Assembly (NCBI GenBank): GCA_902575725.1
Contig: CACGSS010000001.1
Coordinates: 124,001-188,000 of the forward strand
Direction of reading: 5' to 3'
From: an uncultured Alphaproteobacteria bacterium
GTDB taxonomy: Bacteria > Pseudomonadota > Alphaproteobacteria > HIMB59
Length of the DNA stretch: 64,000 bases
Below, piece by piece: positions 1-9,189 of this stretch. The translations under genes were made by a program, and so were the position numbers. The stretch's first letter is position 1, and every line of letters begins with the position of its first letter. The notes beneath the pieces were generated by a model. It was given only the letters and a program-made list of their open reading frames with translations, was not told the DNA's origin and ran no database searches.

Positions 1-6
1 AGTACT

Positions 7-477
7 ATGGCGAAAAACTTATATAATTTTAGTATTCAAGATATTGATGGAAATACAGTTAATCTTGATAAATTTAAAGGTAAACCAATTCTTCTTGTTA
101 ATACAGCTAGTAGATGTGGTTTTACAAAACAATACGCTAATCTATCCAATCTTCATCGTGAGTATTTTGAAAAGAATTTAGTAATTATTGGAACTCCTTC
201 TAATAGTTTTCATCAAGAGTTGAGTAATAATGATGATGTTAAAGAATTTTGTTTAATTAATTACGAAACTAAATTTATTATATCAGAAATTATTAGCGTT
301 GTTGGTGAAAATGCCCATCCAATATACAGCTGGATTACATCAGAATATAATGAAACTCCAAAATGGAATTTTTATAAGTATCTCTTTGATGGAGAGGGTC
401 ATTTAGTTAAAAGTTGGTCTTCTATGACCAAACCTGATAGTTCAAAAATTACGAATTTAATTGATGATTTAATATAG
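7..477 (+). CDS. Glutathione/thiol peroxidase (GPx family)
   Basis: This 156-aa protein is a GPx-family peroxidase that reduces hydroperoxides with a thiol donor. The thioredoxin-like fold begins with a beta-strand NxxS-type motif, and the peroxidatic Cys lies in NTASRCGFTKQY (about residue 37). The catalytic Gln is probably the Q in NSFHQE, and the conserved Trp-Asn pair is in PKWNFYKYL. Length matches bacterial BtuE/GPx proteins. There is no signal peptide, so it is probably cytoplasmic. It stands alone and converges on amtB, with a hairpin between them. Family assignment is firm; the electron donor (glutathione or thioredoxin) cannot be told from sequence. Confidence 0.93.
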   Translation: MAKNLYNFSIQDIDGNTVNLDKFKGKPILLVNTASRCGFTKQYANLSNLHREYFEKNLVIIGTPSNSFHQELSNNDDVKEFCLINYETKFIISEIISVVGENAHPIYSWITSEYNETPKWNFYKYLFDGEGHLVKSWSSMTKPDSSKITNLIDDLI

Positions 478-505
478 AAAAGGGGCACATAATGCGCCCC
501 TTTTT
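478..505 (+). terminator. Rho-independent terminator after the peroxidase gene
   Basis: A GGGGC/GCCCC stem (482-486 and 496-500) is preceded by AAAA and followed by TTTTT. It begins one base after the peroxidase stop codon. The flanking A and T runs make it usable in both directions, so it may also end the convergent amtB transcript. Confidence 0.88.
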
Positions 506-524
506 AGGAGTACTATAATTAAGA

Positions 525-1805
525 TTATTTAAATTCTGGGTAAGCTTCTGTTGTCAATTCAGCTTTATCAAGACCTGAAGCTTCCGTCTCTTCAGATACT
601 CTTAAGCCAATTGTTCCTTTTAGAATGTAAAAGAAAACGCCACTTAAAGGCACAACCAATACACCAGCAGCCACGATACCGATCAATTGGACCAAGAAAT
701 CTCCACTTCCAAAGATACCTACAGCCAAAGTTCCCCATATGCCTGCAACTAAGTGAGCAGAAATCGCTCCCACAACATCATCGATTTTCATTTTATCGAG
801 CATCGGGATAGCAATTGTACAAAGAATACCACCAATAGCACCAACAATCATAGATAAGAAATGGTTACTTAAATCAGGACCAGCTGTAATAGCAACAAGA
901 CCAGCAATGGCACCATTTAACGCAATTGATAGATCAATTTTCTTATACATTAGCTGTGATAGAATTATTGCTGCTACAACACCGCCGCATGCAGCGATAT
1001 TGGTATTAACGACCACAATTGACATAGCAGAAGCATCAGCAGCACTTCCAAGAGCTAGCTGTGATCCACCATTAAATCCAAACCATCCAAACCAAAGGAT
1101 AAAAGTGCCTAGACAAGCTAAAGGCATATTTGCACCTGCGATTGGAGTTATTTTTCCATCAGAACCATATTTGCCAGCTCTAGGACCAAGGATTAAACAT
1201 CCAGTTAAAGCTGCCCATCCACCAACTGAGTGAACAATTGTCGAACCAGCAAAATCAGAAAAGCCCATTTCAGTTAGCCATCCGCCACCCCAAGTCCATG
1301 AACCATAAATTGGGTAAATAATTCCTGTCATAAAAGCAGCAAATATAATAAATGGCCATACTTTTATTCTCTCAGCACATGCACCAGATACAATAGAAAT
1401 AGCTGTAGCACAGAAAACCATTTGGAAGAACCAATCTGATGCTAAAGAGTATCCACCCTCTTCTGTTGCAACTGTCAAATCATCAGCTGTATCGTAAAAT
1501 GCACCACTTAATGAGCCTATCCAACCTGAAACATCTACATACATTAAACTGTAACCTATTAGATAAAACATTATTCCAGCTACTGAATATAAAGCTATAT
1601 TTTTAAGTAAAATTGCAGATGTGTTTTTTTTACGAACAAATCCTGCTTCTAACATGGAAAAACCTAATGCCATGAACATCACTAAGACTCCACTAAAAAC
1701 AAATAAAAATGTATTGAATACAAAAGCTGTTTCAGCAGAAACCTCTGCACTTGCAACTCCAGAGAGAAGCAAAGTAGGGATTAAAAAAGTTAATATTTTT
1801 TTCAT
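525..1805 (-). CDS. amtB: Ammonium transporter AmtB
   Basis: This 426-aa Amt/MEP/Rh family channel imports ammonium across the inner membrane as a trimer. An N-terminal signal-like segment (LLLSGVASAEVSAE) is followed by about eleven hydrophobic segments. Family hallmarks are GFSMLEAGFVRKKN near residue 50 and DFAGSTIVHSVGGWAAL in the middle, which carries one of the pore-lining twin His. It lies 9 bp behind glnK on the same strand with an AAGGAG ribosome site, so the two form the usual glnK-amtB operon in which GlnK blocks AmtB when nitrogen is sufficient. Length and motifs are normal. Confidence 0.97.
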   Translation of the reverse strand: MKKILTFLIPTLLLSGVASAEVSAETAFVFNTFLFVFSGVLVMFMALGFSMLEAGFVRKKNTSAILLKNIALYSVAGIMFYLIGYSLMYVDVSGWIGSLSGAFYDTADDLTVATEEGGYSLASDWFFQMVFCATAISIVSGACAERIKVWPFIIFAAFMTGIIYPIYGSWTWGGGWLTEMGFSDFAGSTIVHSVGGWAALTGCLILGPRAGKYGSDGKITPIAGANMPLACLGTFILWFGWFGFNGGSQLALGSAADASAMSIVVVNTNIAACGGVVAAIILSQLMYKKIDLSIALNGAIAGLVAITAGPDLSNHFLSMIVGAIGGILCTIAIPMLDKMKIDDVVGAISAHLVAGIWGTLAVGIFGSGDFLVQLIGIVAAGVLVVPLSGVFFYILKGTIGLRVSEETEASGLDKAELTTEAYPEFK

Positions 1806-1814
1806 ACGATCTCC

Positions 1815-2156
1815 TTATTTAATTGCCTCAGCGCCTCGTTCTCCTGTACGTATTCGGACAACATCTTGCACCTCAGTTACAAATATTTTACCATCACCAA
1901 TTTTCCCTGATTTTACTGCTTCAGAAACTGTAGTAATGACTTTTTCGACGTCTGCAGAGTCCACTAAAATCTCAGCTCGAGATTTAGGAAGAAAATGTAC
2001 CTCATATTCTGCGCCTCGGTACAGTTCGGTATGACCCTTTTGGCGCCCATATCCTTTGGCCTCAACAATAGTTAAACCTTGGATATCGACACCAGTTAGT
2101 GCCTGTCTCAAAGCTTCAACCTTATCGGGCTTGATAATAGCTGTTATTAGTTTCAT
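1815..2156 (-). CDS. glnK: Nitrogen regulatory protein PII (GlnK)
   Basis: This 113-aa PII signal protein binds ATP/ADP and 2-oxoglutarate and controls AmtB and nitrogen metabolism. The start MKLITAIIKP is the canonical PII N-terminus; a longer reading with ten extra residues (from 2186) is unlikely, because GAGAGG stands just before the chosen ATG. The T-loop sequence GHTELYRGAEYEVHFLPK contains the Tyr that GlnD uridylylates (about residue 51). The C-terminal half has the GDGKIFV nucleotide-binding segment and the VVRIRTGERG end. It is the first gene of the glnK-amtB operon. Confidence 0.97.
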   Translation of the reverse strand: MKLITAIIKPDKVEALRQALTGVDIQGLTIVEAKGYGRQKGHTELYRGAEYEVHFLPKSRAEILVDSADVEKVITTVSEAVKSGKIGDGKIFVTEVQDVVRIRTGERGAEAIK

Positions 2157-2338
2157 AAATACCTCTCTATATTTTGAGTAATACATGACTTATAGTTACA
2201 GATTCACAAAAAAAATAATGCTAAGAAGTTAATTTAACTATGCATCCAGTGAATATCTAAAGATAGGGCAATAGAATCAATGTCTATTAGTATTTGAGTC
2301 AAAGAAATTATTTGAGCTTTTATTAAAAAACAAAGGGT

Positions 2339-2884
2339 CTACTTCCAGTCAACTTGAAAAATAGCTTCATTTCTTCGTAGGTTAGGCAATGTAAAGGGGC
2401 CATCATAAGTAGCTTTAATAGCGGGTCCAATTACTTCAATATTTTCACTAATTAACTCACTTTTTAAAATATCTCGGTGTTTATAAAAATTTTTATCTGA
2501 AGCAAAGCCAGAATATCTAATTACTGCAAAATAACCTGTCTCAATTGAAGAAATTTTTACTGAATTATCTGATGGCAAAGGTATTTCATTTGGTTTGTAT
2601 TTATTTGGTAAATAAAATTGCATAAAGTACTCGTTTTCAATTTGAGTAACATTCACTGGTGTGGTCATTGCAATTTTTTCACTTTGTTTGTTATTGCCAG
2701 AAATATAATTAAAAAGTTTTCGAAATCCATTATTTTGATTAGTGTATTGGGTTTGAACCACTAGACGTTCCTCATAAAATCTAATTTCATAAGTATCTGT
2801 CTGATGAACTACTTTATAAGGGGATTCATTATAGGCCATCAAGTCTTGTACCACGAGTAGTATAAATAGTAAGTATTTAATCAT
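2339..2884 (-). CDS. SOUL-family heme-binding-like protein
   Basis: This 181-aa protein belongs to the SOUL/HBP family. A short hydrophobic N-terminus (YLLFILLVVQDLMA) suggests export. Family features are YKVVHQTDTYEIRFYEERLVVQT at the start of the domain, GFRKLFNYISGNN, and the very typical KIAMTTPVNV motif. The C-terminal half contains AVIRYSGFASD, also usual for the family. Bacterial SOUL proteins have no settled role; heme or tetrapyrrole binding is known for eukaryotic members only. It is followed 13 bp upstream by the SH3-like gene on the same strand. Confidence 0.88.
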   Translation of the reverse strand: MIKYLLFILLVVQDLMAYNESPYKVVHQTDTYEIRFYEERLVVQTQYTNQNNGFRKLFNYISGNNKQSEKIAMTTPVNVTQIENEYFMQFYLPNKYKPNEIPLPSDNSVKISSIETGYFAVIRYSGFASDKNFYKHRDILKSELISENIEVIGPAIKATYDGPFTLPNLRRNEAIFQVDWK

Positions 2885-2897
2885 TTAGAATTTGCGT

Positions 2898-3410
2898 TTA
2901 TTTATCAGAGACTCCCCATAATCTGTCATCTATGGGTATCCATCCTTTGACAGAAGATTTATTGCCCTTAGGTATGCTTATTTTTACCATTAATTCTTTT
3001 ACCTCTAACAAGTTTACAATCTTTGGTGCAAGTATTATTCCTTTTTGAATAGTCATCAAAGACTCAGGATCGTAAGATTTCAATGCATACAGTTCAATAT
3101 CCTCTAATATGAGTAAAGTTCTTTTTTTAGATAACTGATTGTGAGCAATCCAACCTTGTATCCCATTAAATAATTCAATGCGGTACCAATCTGTGTAAGA
3201 ACTCCAACTATTTCTGAACTCTTCAATAACCTTCACAGGCATATTTTCCTCTGTAAGGAGAAATTTCTCTGTTTGTTTATTCAAATCTTGATTTTCTGGA
3301 TAATGACGTAACCAAGACTCATCATGAGCAAGGGATTTATAATATGGAATATGTTTATCAGAATATGCGGTTAATGGGAGTATCAGGAACAAAAGTACTG
3401 ACCTAATCAT
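2898..3410 (-). CDS. Exported SH3-like domain protein (COG3807 type)
   Basis: This protein of about 170 aa begins with a signal peptide (MIRSVLLFLILPLTAYS). The body resembles alphaproteobacterial SH3-domain proteins: MPVKVIEEFRNSWSSYTDWYRI followed by GIQGWIAHNQLSKKRTLLI matches the usual VEVIAEFxxWRRIRDWxGxxGWVHxSxLSGRR pattern, and a second half repeats the theme (VKGWIPIDDRLWG). The start at 3410 is preferred because it gives a clean signal peptide and avoids overlap with the upstream GMC gene; a start at 3437 would overlap it by 22 bp. Probably periplasmic; the function is unknown. Confidence 0.8.
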   Translation of the reverse strand: MIRSVLLFLILPLTAYSDKHIPYYKSLAHDESWLRHYPENQDLNKQTEKFLLTEENMPVKVIEEFRNSWSSYTDWYRIELFNGIQGWIAHNQLSKKRTLLILEDIELYALKSYDPESLMTIQKGIILAPKIVNLLEVKELMVKISIPKGNKSSVKGWIPIDDRLWGVSDK

Positions 3411-3415
3411 TAATT

Positions 3416-5080
3416 TTATCTTTGTGAATTTTGCCAATTTGGATGGGTATAAGGTTGTAGATTTGATGGTGCTAAAAGAGGTTTTCCCAAGATATGATCT
3501 GAGGCTTTCTCACCAGTCATTATCGATGGTGCATTAAGATTGCCGTTACATATCTGAGGAAAAATTGATGAGTCTGCAAGAAATAAATTTGAAAAACCCT
3601 TTACTTTGCAATCGTTTAGAACGACAGAAGAAGAGTCATCTTCTTTTCCTATCTTGCAGGTACCACATGGATGATAAGCACTTTCACAATTATTTTTTAT
3701 AAATTCGTCGAGACCTTCATCCGAAACTACTTCATCACCAGGTTGAATTTCATCTCCTTTAAAAGGAACTAGGGCCTCTTGACTCAATATCTCTCTACTA
3801 AGTCTAAGTGATTTTCTAAAGTTTGGAAAATCATCTTCATGAGACATGTAATTGAATTTTATAGTTGGTGGATCAAATGGGTTACTAGATTTTAATTTTA
3901 CAAAACCTCTAGATTTTGAACGCATTGGCCCTACATGCAATTGAAAACCGTGACCTTCGCTAGGCGCCTTTCCATCATATCTAATAGCGACTGGAAGAAA
4001 ATGAAATTGTATATCTGGATATGGTATGTTTTTATCAGAACGAATAAAACCAAGAGTTTCAAATTGGTTTGTTGCTCCTGGCCCACTTTTAAGAAACATC
4101 CATTGCATGCCTATAAGTAACTTAGAAAAAGGATTTAAATATTTATTAAGTGTTACTGGTTGTAAACATTTAACTTGAAAATAAACTTCTAAATGATCTT
4201 GTAAGTTTTTACCAACACCTGGTAAGTTTTTAATAACCTTGATCCCCAAATTATTTAAATCATTACCCTCTCCAATACCCGATCTTTGAAGAATTGTTGG
4301 ACTATTGATAGCGCCAGCTGATAAAACAACACCGATATTTGCACTAAAGGTTTTTTTTTGGCCCCGATGGAATACTTCAACTCCCTTAGCTTTGTGTTTT
4401 TGAAAAATTATTTTATCGACTAGAACCTTTGTTATGAGTTGTACATTTTTTTTCGCTAATGCAGGCTTTAAATAAGCTTTTGCTGTTGAAAAACGAGAGC
4501 CTTTCCAAACAGTCATATCAGCTGGTCCAAAACCTTCCTGTCGAAAGCCATTGTAGTCATCAGTGTAGGTATATCCCGCCTGCTCGGTAGCTTTTACAAA
4601 AGCATTGTGTAATGGGTTATCTCTTTTGCCATGAGTTATGTTTAGAGGACCTGATTTTCCTCTGAACTCTGAATTGCCTCCATGGCTAGCTTCCATTCTT
4701 TGAAAATATGGAAGGACACTGGGATAATCCCAACCTTTTGCCCCACTTTCAGCCCACTCATTATAGTCACCAGCGTTTCCTCTGACATAAATCATTCCGT
4801 TAATTGATGAAGATCCTCCAATAACCTTTCCTCTGGGGCAAACGAGAGACCTACCATTTAAAGTAGTTTCAGGTTCTGCTTTGTAGCCCCAATCGAATTT
4901 ATTCATATTCATTGGGTATGAGAGAGCTGCAGGCATTTGTATAAAAGGACTGTTGTCATTTCCTCCAAATTCTAATACTAAAATTTTTAATTGAGGGTTT
5001 TCCCCAAGTCTGTATGCAATTGCAGATCCCGCTGATCCTGAGCCAATTACAATATAATCAGGGTTTTCAAAATTACTCAT
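3416..5080 (-). CDS. GMC-family oxidoreductase (choline/alcohol dehydrogenase-like)
   Basis: This 554-aa FAD enzyme is of the glucose-methanol-choline family. The ADP-binding motif is YIVIGSGSAGSAIAYRL at residues 9-25, and the first GMC signature is RGKVIGGSSSINGMIYVRG around residue 85. The second signature region is GAINSPTILQRSGIG. The C-terminal active site contains SAYHPCGTCKIG and the NLNAPSIMTGEKASDHI end. It resembles BetA/AlkJ-type dehydrogenases, but there is no betB or betI neighbour, so choline is not the assured substrate. Marine relatives often oxidise alcohols or polyethylene glycols. Confidence 0.92.
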   Translation of the reverse strand: MSNFENPDYIVIGSGSAGSAIAYRLGENPQLKILVLEFGGNDNSPFIQMPAALSYPMNMNKFDWGYKAEPETTLNGRSLVCPRGKVIGGSSSINGMIYVRGNAGDYNEWAESGAKGWDYPSVLPYFQRMEASHGGNSEFRGKSGPLNITHGKRDNPLHNAFVKATEQAGYTYTDDYNGFRQEGFGPADMTVWKGSRFSTAKAYLKPALAKKNVQLITKVLVDKIIFQKHKAKGVEVFHRGQKKTFSANIGVVLSAGAINSPTILQRSGIGEGNDLNNLGIKVIKNLPGVGKNLQDHLEVYFQVKCLQPVTLNKYLNPFSKLLIGMQWMFLKSGPGATNQFETLGFIRSDKNIPYPDIQFHFLPVAIRYDGKAPSEGHGFQLHVGPMRSKSRGFVKLKSSNPFDPPTIKFNYMSHEDDFPNFRKSLRLSREILSQEALVPFKGDEIQPGDEVVSDEGLDEFIKNNCESAYHPCGTCKIGKEDDSSSVVLNDCKVKGFSNLFLADSSIFPQICNGNLNAPSIMTGEKASDHILGKPLLAPSNLQPYTHPNWQNSQR

Positions 5081-5168
5081 CTAATAAAAATTAATTATTA
5101 ATTTAATCTAAATATAAAGATTTTATTTTATGTTAATATGAAATTATGAATAGTAAAGCCATCTAGAA

Positions 5169-6023
5169 ATGAATGATAATAATTTAAAAATTATTCAAGT
5201 CAGTGACCTACATTTTTTAAAAGATGGTGAGACTATGTATGGCGCGAATCCGGTCAATAGATTTAGGGCTTTTGTAAATGATGTTAATAAAAACCACAGA
5301 AATGTTGATTTAGTTGTAATAACAGGAGACATTGCCCATAACGGCATTAAAGAAAGCTATCAACTGTTCAAAGAGGAGTTGAAGAGACTTGACTTACCTT
5401 CAGTAATTATGATTGGAAATCATGATAATCGTGAAGTAGTTAAAGCGGAACTATCAAGTGTGACTAAAATTGATGATAATGGGTTTATTCAATCATCTAT
5501 AGAAATCAAAAATCATAAATTAATATTTTGTGACACAGTGTGGGACAATAAAAATATTAATAACATTCACGAAGGTTATTACTGTCACAAAAGAGTTAAT
5601 TGGCTCGAAAAAGAGATTTTATCTTTTAAGTCAGATTCAAATATAATTTTTATGCACCATAACCCAATGAATGTTTTCATGAAGTCGATGGATAACTATT
5701 CTTTTAATGATAAAGACCAAGAAATTATTGCTAAATTCTTAGACAAATACTCATCTAAAATTAAATATTTATTTTTTGGTCACGGTCATAGACCATTAAG
5801 TGGGAAATGGAAAAACGTACCTTACGCTAGCTTGAGGGGATTGTTACATGCTAGGGAGTTGGACTTTGATAGTGATGTTGAAAATTTTAAAATGGAAGAG
5901 CCTAGTTATGGTATTATCTTTGCTAATGAAAATAATTTAACTTTCCACATTCATGATTTCATGAATAAAGGAAAAATTTATGAAGGTGATGAAAATTATT
6001 TAGGTTTTCCAAATATTGAATAA
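5169..6023 (+). CDS. Calcineurin-like metallophosphoesterase
   Basis: This 284-aa protein carries every metal-binding block of the metallophosphoesterase superfamily: QVSDLHF (residues 10-16), VVITGDIAHNG, MIGNHDNRE, FMHHNP and FFGHGHRP. The arrangement resembles CpdA/GpdQ-type phosphodiesterases, which hydrolyse cyclic nucleotides or glycerophosphodiesters. There is no signal peptide. It stands alone on the plus strand between two divergently or convergently placed genes and ends 1 bp before the photolyase stop codon, so the two transcripts meet tail to tail. The substrate cannot be predicted. Confidence 0.87.
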   Translation: MNDNNLKIIQVSDLHFLKDGETMYGANPVNRFRAFVNDVNKNHRNVDLVVITGDIAHNGIKESYQLFKEELKRLDLPSVIMIGNHDNREVVKAELSSVTKIDDNGFIQSSIEIKNHKLIFCDTVWDNKNINNIHEGYYCHKRVNWLEKEILSFKSDSNIIFMHHNPMNVFMKSMDNYSFNDKDQEIIAKFLDKYSSKIKYLFFGHGHRPLSGKWKNVPYASLRGLLHARELDFDSDVENFKMEEPSYGIIFANENNLTFHIHDFMNKGKIYEGDENYLGFPNIE

Positions 6024-6024
6024 G

Positions 6025-7458
6025 TTAGCTTCTTCCTCTACTCCCATGTTTCAAATAAACATTTTTTGCAAGAATTTTATGCTCTTGTGATTTGCGAATA
6101 TCAAAAATTTTTTTTCTAGCATACTGAGCAGTTTCTTTTACATTTATTATTTCTTTTTGAGCCTCATTATCGAATAAATTTACGTTCAAACTTTTTTTTG
6201 GGGGTTTATGAAAAAAAGCAGGCGGGAAATTTTTTACTTCAGGAATTTGTGACTTAATAAATTTACCTTGTGGATCTTGATCCATAGCTTGCTTATAAGG
6301 GTTATACATTCTAATAGTATTGATACCAGTTGTTCCAGACTGCATTTGTATTTGACTGTAATGAATTCCAGGTTCAAAGTCTGTAAACAATGCTGCCAAG
6401 CGTGGAGCAAAGTATCTCCAATCAAGCCATAGATTATAAGAAGCAAATGAAGCTAACATTGCTCTCATTCTAAAATTAATCCATCCATAATCTCTAAGGT
6501 AAATCATACACGCATCGATAAAATGAACTCCGGTCTTACCCTCAATCCAAGCCTCTAATTTCTCTTCATCTTTTTCACGTATTTGATCATAAACAGGAAT
6601 AAAGCTTGTATGTTCAATTGATGGCTGATCCTCTAATTTTTGAATAAAATGCGATCTCCAATGCAACCTAGATAAAAATGAATTTATAGATTTAGCAAAA
6701 TTTTTATTGGTATACTTTATTTGATCTCTTCTTTTTGCAGCCTCTTGAAAAACTGTGCGGTGTGATATTGTACCGTAGGTTAAATGAGTTGATAATCTTG
6801 AGCAGCTTTTTTCGGCAGTTATTGGGCTAGACATCTCAAATTGATAACTTTCCCCTCTTTTATTTAAAAAAGACTGAAGTAATTTTTCTGCTTCAACAGA
6901 TCCACCTTTTTGCCTATAAGGACATGGTGTTGAGTCATAAAAAAATTTTGGTAATTCATGGTTTGTTAATTCTAAATTAACTGATTGTTTTATGATGGGC
7001 AAATTAGACTTTTTAATAATTTCGTTTCTAAAATTTTTAGCCCATAGGTTTCTATCATGTTGTCCTCTTTTAACACCTGGGTAAGAGCACTCAATCCAAT
7101 CAATTTTATTTAGAAAAAAAAATTTTTTTAATTTTTTATCTCTTTGGTAAGTCCATTGAATTCCTGTTTCTTGTTCGCTAATTACGCTTGAAATGTTATG
7201 TTTATCTTTTAAAAACTTGAATACTTCTAATGCATCACCAAAAAAGATATTTAAATGTAAATTATTTCTGAGTAATTGTCGTTTAAGATCATTTACACTC
7301 TCTAATGTAAATTGCCACTGCCTTAATGACATATTTTTTTGCTTCCACAGCTCAGGTTCAATTATGTAAATTAGTATAGATCTTTTATTTTCATCAATAA
7401 GAATTTCATTGTCTTTGTATCTTAAATTCTTCTTAAACCAGACGACCCTATTTGACAT
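6025..7458 (-). CDS. DNA photolyase / cryptochrome family protein
   Basis: This 477-aa flavoprotein of the photolyase/cryptochrome superfamily has an N-terminal Rossmann domain (VVWFKKNLRYKDNEIL, residues 4-19) and a C-terminal FAD helical domain (SFLSRLHWRSHFIQKLE, GWINFRMRAMLASFASYNLWLDWRYFAPRLAALFTDFEPGIHYSQ). The second Trp of the usual electron chain is present in LDWRYF. The region normally reading WQWAASTGTD is replaced by QIQMQSGTTGIN at residues 369-380, so the FAD-proximal Trp appears to be Met. The fold is clear; CPD repair is likely but not assured. Confidence 0.87.
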   Translation of the reverse strand: MSNRVVWFKKNLRYKDNEILIDENKRSILIYIIEPELWKQKNMSLRQWQFTLESVNDLKRQLLRNNLHLNIFFGDALEVFKFLKDKHNISSVISEQETGIQWTYQRDKKLKKFFFLNKIDWIECSYPGVKRGQHDRNLWAKNFRNEIIKKSNLPIIKQSVNLELTNHELPKFFYDSTPCPYRQKGGSVEAEKLLQSFLNKRGESYQFEMSSPITAEKSCSRLSTHLTYGTISHRTVFQEAAKRRDQIKYTNKNFAKSINSFLSRLHWRSHFIQKLEDQPSIEHTSFIPVYDQIREKDEEKLEAWIEGKTGVHFIDACMIYLRDYGWINFRMRAMLASFASYNLWLDWRYFAPRLAALFTDFEPGIHYSQIQMQSGTTGINTIRMYNPYKQAMDQDPQGKFIKSQIPEVKNFPPAFFHKPPKKSLNVNLFDNEAQKEIINVKETAQYARKKIFDIRKSQEHKILAKNVYLKHGSRGRS

Positions 7459-7464
7459 CTGTTT

Positions 7465-8226
7465 CTAATCTTTAATTTTGAAGCCTTTTGAAAAAATATA
7501 AATAATTGCAGAAATATTTAAAATTAAAAATGTAAATATCATAATCAAACTTGTTGTAATACTTACATCAGCCATTTCATAAAAGCTCCATCGAAAACCA
7601 CTGACTAAATAAAGAACTGGATTTACCAAAGAAACGTTTTGCCAAAACTCTGGTAACCAATTTATTGAATATAGCGATCCACCAAGAAATACGAGTGGAG
7701 ATAAAATTAGTGTTGGAAATATTGATAGCTCCTCCCAATTTGATGACAACATCCCTATAAGAAAACCAAGTAAGCTAAAAGTTAAAGATGTTAAAACGAG
7801 CATTAAAATCATTGTAAAAGGGTGCATAATATATATTTCAACAAAAAATAACCCTGTTGCTAATATTAAACTTCCTAAAATTATTGATTTTGTGGTAGCA
7901 GCACCAACAAAACCAATAACAATCTCTGTTGTTGATAGTGGTGCAGCATATATTTCATTTATAGTTCCAAGAAACTTTGGAAAAAAAATACCTGAGGAAG
8001 CGTTTGAAACACTTTGTGTAAGTAAAGCTAACATAATCATACCTGGCACTATGAAAGAACCATAAGAGATATCTTCTATCACAGGGATGCGACTCCCTAT
8101 TGCAGCACCGAAGACAACAAAATAAAGAGAGGATGATATAACAGGAGAAAATATACTTTGAACAGTTGTTCTTCTCATTCGATCCATCTCATGCAAGTAA
8201 ATTGCCATTATGCCTGTCCAGTTCAT
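7465..8226 (-). CDS. ABC-2 type transporter permease (YadH-like)
   Basis: This 253-aa integral membrane protein has about six hydrophobic segments and the ABC-2 signature region (FPKFLGTINEIYAAPLSTTEIVIGFVGAA, then TLILSPLVFLGGSLYSINWLPEFWQNVSLVNPVLY). It pairs with the ATPase whose stop codon overlaps its start by 4 bp, forming a half-size exporter of the YadG/YadH kind. The cargo of that family is not established. It ends 6 bp from the photolyase start, so the photolyase may be read from the same transcript. Confidence 0.9.
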   Translation of the reverse strand: MNWTGIMAIYLHEMDRMRRTTVQSIFSPVISSSLYFVVFGAAIGSRIPVIEDISYGSFIVPGMIMLALLTQSVSNASSGIFFPKFLGTINEIYAAPLSTTEIVIGFVGAATTKSIILGSLILATGLFFVEIYIMHPFTMILMLVLTSLTFSLLGFLIGMLSSNWEELSIFPTLILSPLVFLGGSLYSINWLPEFWQNVSLVNPVLYLVSGFRWSFYEMADVSITTSLIMIFTFLILNISAIIYIFSKGFKIKD

Positions 8227-9152
8227 ACACTCTCCTCCAAAAGTTTTTCAAATATCGTCTCTAAAGATGTCTGGGAGGAATTTAAATCTTTTAATTTTAG
8301 ACCTGCCGACTTTATGTCTTGAAGAAGTGCGGTAATACCAGTCGAAGATCCGTGCGAGTCATATGAATATGTTAAAGAGTTATTACTATTCATTTTTAAG
8401 TTGTACGACTCTAAAGTAGATGGGATTTGACTAAAAGGCTCTTGAAATTCTATGGTTAAATTCTTTTGGCCCATTTTTTGCATTAAATCATTCTTATTAT
8501 CAGTAATTATGATTTCGCCATTATTGATTACAGATACTCGATCAGAAATAGCCTCAGCTTCTTCAATATAATGAGTTGTAAGGATGATTGTCACACCATT
8601 TTCTTTGAGTTCTTTCACTGCTCTCCACATATCTCTTCGCAAATTAATATCAACACCTGCAGTAGGCTCGTCTAGAAAAAGGATTTTTGGTTCATGACTC
8701 AATGCTTTTGCAATTAATGCTCTTTTCTTCATACCTCCAGAAAGCTCACGAAGCTTACTATCCTTTTTATCCCAAAGACTAAGATCTTTAAGAATTTTTT
8801 CTATGTACGCAGGATCTTTTTTCTTACCATATAGGCCTCTGGTGTAAGAGACATTTTGAAAAACTTTTTCAAAGGCTTCTAAATGGAGTTCTTGGGGCAC
8901 AAGACCAATCATCGATCGAGTTTTTCGGTAATCTTTAACAACATCATATCCATCAACTGAAATGGTTCCTGATGTAGGCAAAACTATCCCACATATGGCA
9001 TTAATGAGTGTTGTTTTTCCAGCACCATTTGGACCAAGAAGTGCAAGAATTTCACCTCTTTGAATTTCTAAATTAACTCCTTTAAGAGCTTCTAAACCTC
9101 CTAGAAAAGTTTTTTTTAGATTATCAATTTTAATTAAGATATCTGCTGACAT
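8223..9152 (-). CDS. ABC transporter ATP-binding protein (YadG-like)
   Basis: This 309-aa ATPase is the partner of the ABC-2 permease. It has Walker A GPNGAGKTTL (about residues 39-48), Q-loop GLVPQELHLEAFEKV, signature LSGGMKKR, Walker B ILFLDEPTAGVD and H-loop TTHYIEEAEA. The sequence around Walker B through the H-loop is very close to E. coli YadG. The C-terminal 70 residues after the NBD are typical of drug-resistance-type exporters. It is the first gene of a two-gene unit translationally coupled to the permease. Confidence 0.93.
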   Translation of the reverse strand: MSADILIKIDNLKKTFLGGLEALKGVNLEIQRGEILALLGPNGAGKTTLINAICGIVLPTSGTISVDGYDVVKDYRKTRSMIGLVPQELHLEAFEKVFQNVSYTRGLYGKKKDPAYIEKILKDLSLWDKKDSKLRELSGGMKKRALIAKALSHEPKILFLDEPTAGVDINLRRDMWRAVKELKENGVTIILTTHYIEEAEAISDRVSVINNGEIIITDNKNDLMQKMGQKNLTIEFQEPFSQIPSTLESYNLKMNSNNSLTYSYDSHGSSTGITALLQDIKSAGLKLKDLNSSQTSLETIFEKLLEESV

Positions 9153-9189
9153 AATTAGATTGCGTACAGTATATTATAAGCAAATAACA

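Noticed and set aside
907..1233. Open frame opposite amtB
   Set aside because: Shadow of a strongly conserved gene; no start signals.
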